From contig JAHJGB010000004.1 of assembly GCA_018824725.1 (NCBI GenBank), positions 1-36,850 of the forward strand: DNA of 36,850 bases, read 5' to 3'. Below are positions 32,582 through 36,850 of the stretch, one piece after another. Source of the stretch: Candidatus Omnitrophota bacterium. Lineage in GTDB: Bacteria > Omnitrophota > Gorgyraeia > Gorgyraeales > Gorgyraeaceae. Made by a program: the position numbers and the translations under genes. The notes beneath the pieces were generated by a model that worked only from the letters and a program-made list of their open reading frames with translations, searched no databases and was not told the origin of the DNA. The stretch's first letter is position 1. Each line of letters starts with the position of its first letter.

Positions 32582-33763
32582 TCATCTTTTTACAACAGTA
32601 TCATTAATTTCTATATCCAAACCTTCTTTGATATCCTTTATATCAGCCGCAGCGATTCTGTCCCGCGCCTGTATAATCTCTACTGAACCCAGAAACATCT
32701 CTCCCCTGTAAACATTGAACCTGTTTCCTATATCAATGCCGTCCTGCCTGCCAAGGTCTATAACAACAAAATTATGTTCTTTGTTAATAGTGATAATCCT
32801 GCCTTTCAATCCGGCTGTTGTTTCGCCTACGCGCTCCAAAGAAGGAGATGTCAGCTTCGCTACTTTCTGGGCGCGGATAGGAGGTAAATCCACCTCTTCG
32901 GGGCTATGATAGGTCTCTGCCCTTATGTCCTTGGAACTTGCCGCATTTTCCTGCAGGGCAACCTTAAATTTATTTATTTCCTGATTTTTATACTCCAGGT
33001 CGCTTTGAAGGCTCACAATCTTTGCCTTCATGTTTTCTTTTTCAGCCAAAAGATCGTTATATTCCTTTGCTATTTCCTTAAACTCGGATATCTTGGATTT
33101 AAGCCCGCTGTTCTCTGTCTCGATCTGTTCGGATATGGCCTTGACATCTTTATTCAGATCCTTTTCCTTTAAAAAATCAGCGCTTATGATTTCCGCCACC
33201 TGCTCGGAATTCTTAAGCTTTTGCTCAATCGCGCTTTTTTCTTCCTGTAATTTTGCCAGTTTCATATCTTTATCCATGCTCTCGGCCTTCAACCTGGATA
33301 ACTCCATGTCTTTCGGCTCTATATCATTCTTTAATCTTTGCATCTCAACCTCTAAACCGACCTTCTGCTTCAAGAGATTAGCCACAAACATATCAGATTC
33401 CATTTCTCTTAATCTTTTCTCAAGAAAGGATTTTGCTTTTTTAATGCTGGCGAGGTCTTTTTTCAATACATCCCTCTCGCTGACCGCTGCCTCGTGGTCA
33501 GACTTAAGTCCGGAATGCCTGGCTTCCAGCGCATTAAACCTCTCTTCTATGGCTTGCAGTTTTGACTTTAATTCTGTCTTCTCCCTGGTTGCGGCAGCCA
33601 GCTCCGTGCCCAGCTTATCCATAGTAGATTTGAATAGTTCTTCCAGATTTGTGTATTCATTATAGAGTTTTTCTTTTGCGAAGAAAAACCAAGCCGTGCT
33701 CAGACTGCTCAACACCACCAATCCTACCAGTATCCACAGTATTGACCGTAGCGTTTTATCCAT
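32582..33763 (-). CDS. Membrane-anchored coiled-coil protein with C-terminal beta domain
   Basis: No named family can be given with certainty. An N-terminal membrane helix (SILWILVGLVVLSSLSTAWFFF, about residues 7-28) is followed by an almost continuous coiled coil (about 35-270) and then a C-terminal beta-rich module (about 315-393: GRIITINKEHNFVVIDLGRQDGIDIGNRF ... GSVEIIQARDRIAAADI). That module resembles the FlgT-C-like beta domains that occur in this group of bacteria. The start has AAGGAGA six bases upstream. It lies between the RND gene and the gspF-like gene with a 3-base gap to the latter. Topology suggests a periplasmic stalk, perhaps spanning to the wall or assisting the secretion machine (inference). 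Confidence 0.7.
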   Translation of the reverse strand: MDKTLRSILWILVGLVVLSSLSTAWFFFAKEKLYNEYTNLEELFKSTMDKLGTELAAATREKTELKSKLQAIEERFNALEARHSGLKSDHEAAVSERDVLKKDLASIKKAKSFLEKRLREMESDMFVANLLKQKVGLEVEMQRLKNDIEPKDMELSRLKAESMDKDMKLAKLQEEKSAIEQKLKNSEQVAEIISADFLKEKDLNKDVKAISEQIETENSGLKSKISEFKEIAKEYNDLLAEKENMKAKIVSLQSDLEYKNQEINKFKVALQENAASSKDIRAETYHSPEEVDLPPIRAQKVAKLTSPSLERVGETTAGLKGRIITINKEHNFVVIDLGRQDGIDIGNRFNVYRGEMFLGSVEIIQARDRIAAADIKDIKEGLDIEINDTVVKR

Positions 33764-33786
33764 AATTTTATCTCCTTAAGCATTTT

Positions 33787-36700
33787 TTAAACCGTTGCTT
33801 TTCTATTTATTATACCATATATTTTTCTTTGAATAAATATTAATAATTGTTTCGGGGTAAGCGCCGCATTGTTCAAATCTTCAAATATCATATAAACACT
33901 TGGAACTAAAAATAATGTCATAATGGTAGAAGACGTCAGGCCTCCGATAACAGTTATCGCGAGAGGAGACCACAGGTTTGCGGATTCGCTTCTATCAAAT
34001 GCCATTGGCACAAGGCCAAGTATTGTCGTAGAAGTAGTCATAAATATCGGCCTGAACCTGCCTTCGCCGGCCATTATAGTTGCGCGCAGTATTTCAGGAT
34101 ACTTGTCTTTTTTTCCGCCGTTTGCCTTTATCCTTAAAAAATTAATCCTGTCGACTAAAATGATTGCGTTATTAACAACTATTCCAGCCAGCATTATAGC
34201 GCCTATAATAACCCCTCTTGATATAGGCTTATGCGATATATAAAGGGCTGAGGCCACTCCTATTATCGCAAGCGGCACTGAAAAAAGTATTACAAAAGGC
34301 TGGCTGAATGATTCAAACAAAGATGCCAGCACCATAAAAACCAATAATAACGTTATCCATAAAACACCTGGCATCTGGACATGCGGCTGCTTAAGAGAAA
34401 AAGGAAACGCTGACAGCTCTTTTTCATTTCTTATATTCCTCTCATAGTCTCCCCCTACCCTCCAGTAATAATCCTTAGGTAGTTCCATATCAGCCAGGCT
34501 GGCCTTTACTTTATCCACTGCCTTTTGTAAAGACCCTTTAGAAACCATAGCTGTTATATGCACAACCCTTGTTTTATTCTTTCTTATAATCTCGCTCATC
34601 CCAATATCAGGCACAAAATCCGCAATCTGTTCTAAAAGTACCGGATCGCCCTCGGGAGTATAGATAGCAAGTCTCCTTACATCATCCAATTTTTCCCTGT
34701 ATTTTTTTTGCAGTCTGGTAACCGTCTCTATCTCTCTTGCTTCAGTATGAAAAAGCGTAGCCCTCAAGCCTCTTATCTCCCCATGTAAAGTCTCTGCCGC
34801 ATCCTGGGTTGTAAATCCAAATGAACCTGCTTGCTGTTTATCTATTTTAACAAGCCATTCAGGCCTGCCGCTTATCCTGGACATCCTTATATCCTGAAGG
34901 CCGTCTATGCTTCCAAGCCTTGTCGCTATTGAAATAGCAGTCTCTTTTAATACCTTGTAATCATACCCATAAAGGTCCATAGTAAGTTCTTTAAGCCCGC
35001 TTTCTTCTAATTCTGAAAAATATATAAAACCTCCTTTATAGCGCCTTGCAACAGCGTCTCCTTCCAGGCGTATCGCATCCATTACTTCCTTGGTAGAACT
35101 GGACCTGTTTTTAATAGGCACCAATTTAACATATATCTTAGAAGACCACGGCTCAATCCTGGACGTGAATGTCTTTATCTCTTTTATCTGAACCAGCCTC
35201 TCCTCCAGTTCCTTTACCATCTTATCTGTAACATCCAGTTTAGCGCCTGGCTCCAGCTCAACAAAAATTGTAAAGCGGCCCTCTTCTGCCTCTACCATAA
35301 ACTCTTTATCTATCCTCATTCCAAAAAATACAGCAACTCCTAATGCTAAAAATGCAACAGTGACCAATAGATACCTGAACCTGAGAGCTGTGATCAGGCT
35401 TTTTCGATATAAAGTTTTTATTTTGCTGGCTATGCTCTTTTTTGACGCCTTTTGTTCTTTCTTTTCAATTGGTTTACGCGCCATCTGGCTCAATAGAGTG
35501 GGCACCAGCGTCATTGCCACGAACAAACTTGTCAAAAGAGAGTAGGTAACAGTAAATGCGAGCCCGCTCCACAGCATCCTTGTTTCTTTATTAACAAACA
35601 CGAACGGAAGAAATACTATGACAGTGGTAACAGTGGAAGCGACTATTGCCAGCCCTATCTCTGATGCTCCTTCTATAACCGCATTCCTATCCTTTTCTCT
35701 CCAGCCCGCGAGAGGCAAAATTCCTGACCTTTTTTTATCCACATTATCAAGCACTACTATTGAGTTATCTATAAGCATGCCTATGCCGAGCGCAAGGCCG
35801 CTCAATGTCATCACATTCAGAGAAAGCCTCTGAAAATACATCAGGATAAATGTAAACATAACCGAGATCGGAATAGTAACTGCTATTATAAATGTAGGCC
35901 TCAGATCCCTCAGCGTCAATAAAAGTATCAGCACTGCAAGGAACGCGCCGATTACAAGAGAGCTCCTGACAGCGTCTATGGCATCATTTATGACATCTGC
36001 CTGGTTAAGTGTGTTCTTTATATAAATATTCTTGTCTATTATATTCTTGATCTGATTAAGTTCTTTTTTTATGCCGCCTACTACTTTTATGGTGTTAGCT
36101 GTGGACTCCTTCTGGATATATATTGAGACAACAGGCTCTATGTCTGTCCTGGCATAGCTCGAAGGCTCCAGGAAAGAATCCTTTACAGTAGCCACATCCT
36201 TAAGCTTTATCACAGAACCCTGAGGGGTTACGCTGACGCCGATATTTTCTATATCTTTGATATTCTTAAATATACCTATGGCCCTTATCAGATATTTATT
36301 CTTTCCCCTCGGGAGGTCACCCAAAAGAAGGCTAAAATTATTAGCGCCCAAAGAACTTACCACGTAATCGATAGGCACATGGTGCGCCTGAAGCCTTGAT
36401 TGGTCTATCTCAACAAGAATCTTTCTTTCCCTGCCTCCGTATATATCAACATTTGCCACGCCTTCTATCCTTAATATCCTCTCCTTGATCTGTTCGTCTA
36501 CAATCCTCCTGAGCGTTTCTACCGTATGTACCTTGCTGGTAACCGCAAGTATCATTATAGGAGTATCAGACTCTTTATATTGGGCCAATATCGGCTTTTC
36601 AATTTCCTTTGGGAGTTTATCTTTTATTTTGGAAAATTTTTCTCTTGTTTCCAGCGCGGCAAAATCCATATTAATGCCTGGTTCAAATTCAAGCCAGATC

Positions 36701-36850
36701 CTGGATTCGCCTGCCTTTGATGTGGAATAGATATTTTCAAGATGCGTTACGGTAGACACTGCCTCTTCTATGGGCTTGGTTACCATGCTTTCTACTTCCT
36801 GCGGAGGCATTCCTCCTCTTACTTCTATTATTATGCTTATATCCCCGTAG
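33787..36850 (-). CDS. RND-family efflux permease (partial, 5' end outside window)
   Basis: An AcrB/MdtB-type inner-membrane proton antiporter of a tripartite efflux system. The frame stays open to the window edge; upstream of the Met at 36810 it reads GDISIIIEVRGG, the normal RND context, so about 40 N-terminal residues including TM1 lie beyond the window. Visible features are two porter domains, TM4 LALGIGMLIDNSIVVLDNV (Asp followed by Asn where AcrB has Asp-Asp), and TM10 IMLAGIVVNNAIILVDRINFLR with the second half repeat. Substrate class (drug or metal) is not clear, and the fusion protein and outer-membrane channel genes would be expected to the right. Confidence 0.93.
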   Translation of the reverse strand, partial: YGDISIIIEVRGGMPPQEVESMVTKPIEEAVSTVTHLENIYSTSKAGESRIWLEFEPGINMDFAALETREKFSKIKDKLPKEIEKPILAQYKESDTPIMILAVTSKVHTVETLRRIVDEQIKERILRIEGVANVDIYGGRERKILVEIDQSRLQAHHVPIDYVVSSLGANNFSLLLGDLPRGKNKYLIRAIGIFKNIKDIENIGVSVTPQGSVIKLKDVATVKDSFLEPSSYARTDIEPVVSIYIQKESTANTIKVVGGIKKELNQIKNIIDKNIYIKNTLNQADVINDAIDAVRSSLVIGAFLAVLILLLTLRDLRPTFIIAVTIPISVMFTFILMYFQRLSLNVMTLSGLALGIGMLIDNSIVVLDNVDKKRSGILPLAGWREKDRNAVIEGASEIGLAIVASTVTTVIVFLPFVFVNKETRMLWSGLAFTVTYSLLTSLFVAMTLVPTLLSQMARKPIEKKEQKASKKSIASKIKTLYRKSLITALRFRYLLVTVAFLALGVAVFFGMRIDKEFMVEAEEGRFTIFVELEPGAKLDVTDKMVKELEERLVQIKEIKTFTSRIEPWSSKIYVKLVPIKNRSSSTKEVMDAIRLEGDAVARRYKGGFIYFSELEESGLKELTMDLYGYDYKVLKETAISIATRLGSIDGLQDIRMSRISGRPEWLVKIDKQQAGSFGFTTQDAAETLHGEIRGLRATLFHTEAREIETVTRLQKKYREKLDDVRRLAIYTPEGDPVLLEQIADFVPDIGMSEIIRKNKTRVVHITAMVSKGSLQKAVDKVKASLADMELPKDYYWRVGGDYERNIRNEKELSAFPFSLKQPHVQMPGVLWITLLLVFMVLASLFESFSQPFVILFSVPLAIIGVASALYISHKPISRGVIIGAIMLAGIVVNNAIILVDRINFLRIKANGGKKDKYPEILRATIMAGEGRFRPIFMTTSTTILGLVPMAFDRSESANLWSPLAITVIGGLTSSTIMTLFLVPSVYMIFEDLNNAALTPKQLLIFIQRKIYGIINRKATV

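Overview
The window looks like a chromosomal segment of an uncultured Gram-negative bacterium, most plausibly Candidatus Omnitrophota (Omnitrophica/OP3) or a close PVC-type relative. That placement is inference. It rests on a moderately AT-rich genome, a full outer-membrane polysaccharide export route, type II secretion pseudopilins, and many short palindromic repeats sitting inside genes. No rRNA, tRNA or CRISPR was found. All 27 coding features are on the minus strand, so transcription runs from high to low coordinates.

Right part (36850 down to about 24030): the 3' part of an RND efflux permease, a membrane-anchored coiled-coil protein, type II secretion / pilus-type genes (GspF, GspI and GspJ families), a divergent YchF-like GTPase, then housekeeping genes purH, folC, mnmE and folE.

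Left part (23995 down to 60): a long exopolysaccharide (EPS) locus behind a strong sigma70-type promoter (TTGACA, 17 bp, TATAAC). In order it encodes an outer-membrane beta-barrel protein, a Wza-like SLBB export protein, a Wzc-like tyrosine autokinase, an HTH plus HD-GYP regulator, a truncated O-antigen ligase, an intact Wzy/ligase-type protein, a Wzx flippase, a GT4, a GNAT/FemAB-like protein, a polysaccharide deacetylase, a DUF362 protein, a double GT4 running into a frameshifted heparinase II/III-family protein, an AlgD-like nucleotide-sugar dehydrogenase, another GT4, a GH5-like glycosidase, and a polyprenyl-phosphate sugar transferase that would start the repeat unit. Many junctions are ATGA overlaps or gaps of a few bases, which indicates translational coupling. 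Together this is a Wzx/Wzy-type pathway. It probably makes a uronic-acid-containing, partly deacetylated polymer, with c-di-GMP-related control encoded inside the operon.

The most unusual theme is a set of short repeats of several unrelated families that invade the genes while keeping them open. They lie in-frame in the leaders of the GH5-like protein, the beta-barrel protein and GspJ, and in surface loops of MnmE, FolC (twice) and PurH. One 34-bp repeat is identical in mnmE and folC but read in different frames. The behaviour resembles the Rickettsia palindromic elements. Two intergenic regions hold larger structures: an approximately 296-bp element with terminal inverted repeats (11818-12113) and an approximately 170-bp multi-helix palindrome (27489-27658). 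A one-base frameshift splits the heparinase-family gene near 7826-7829.
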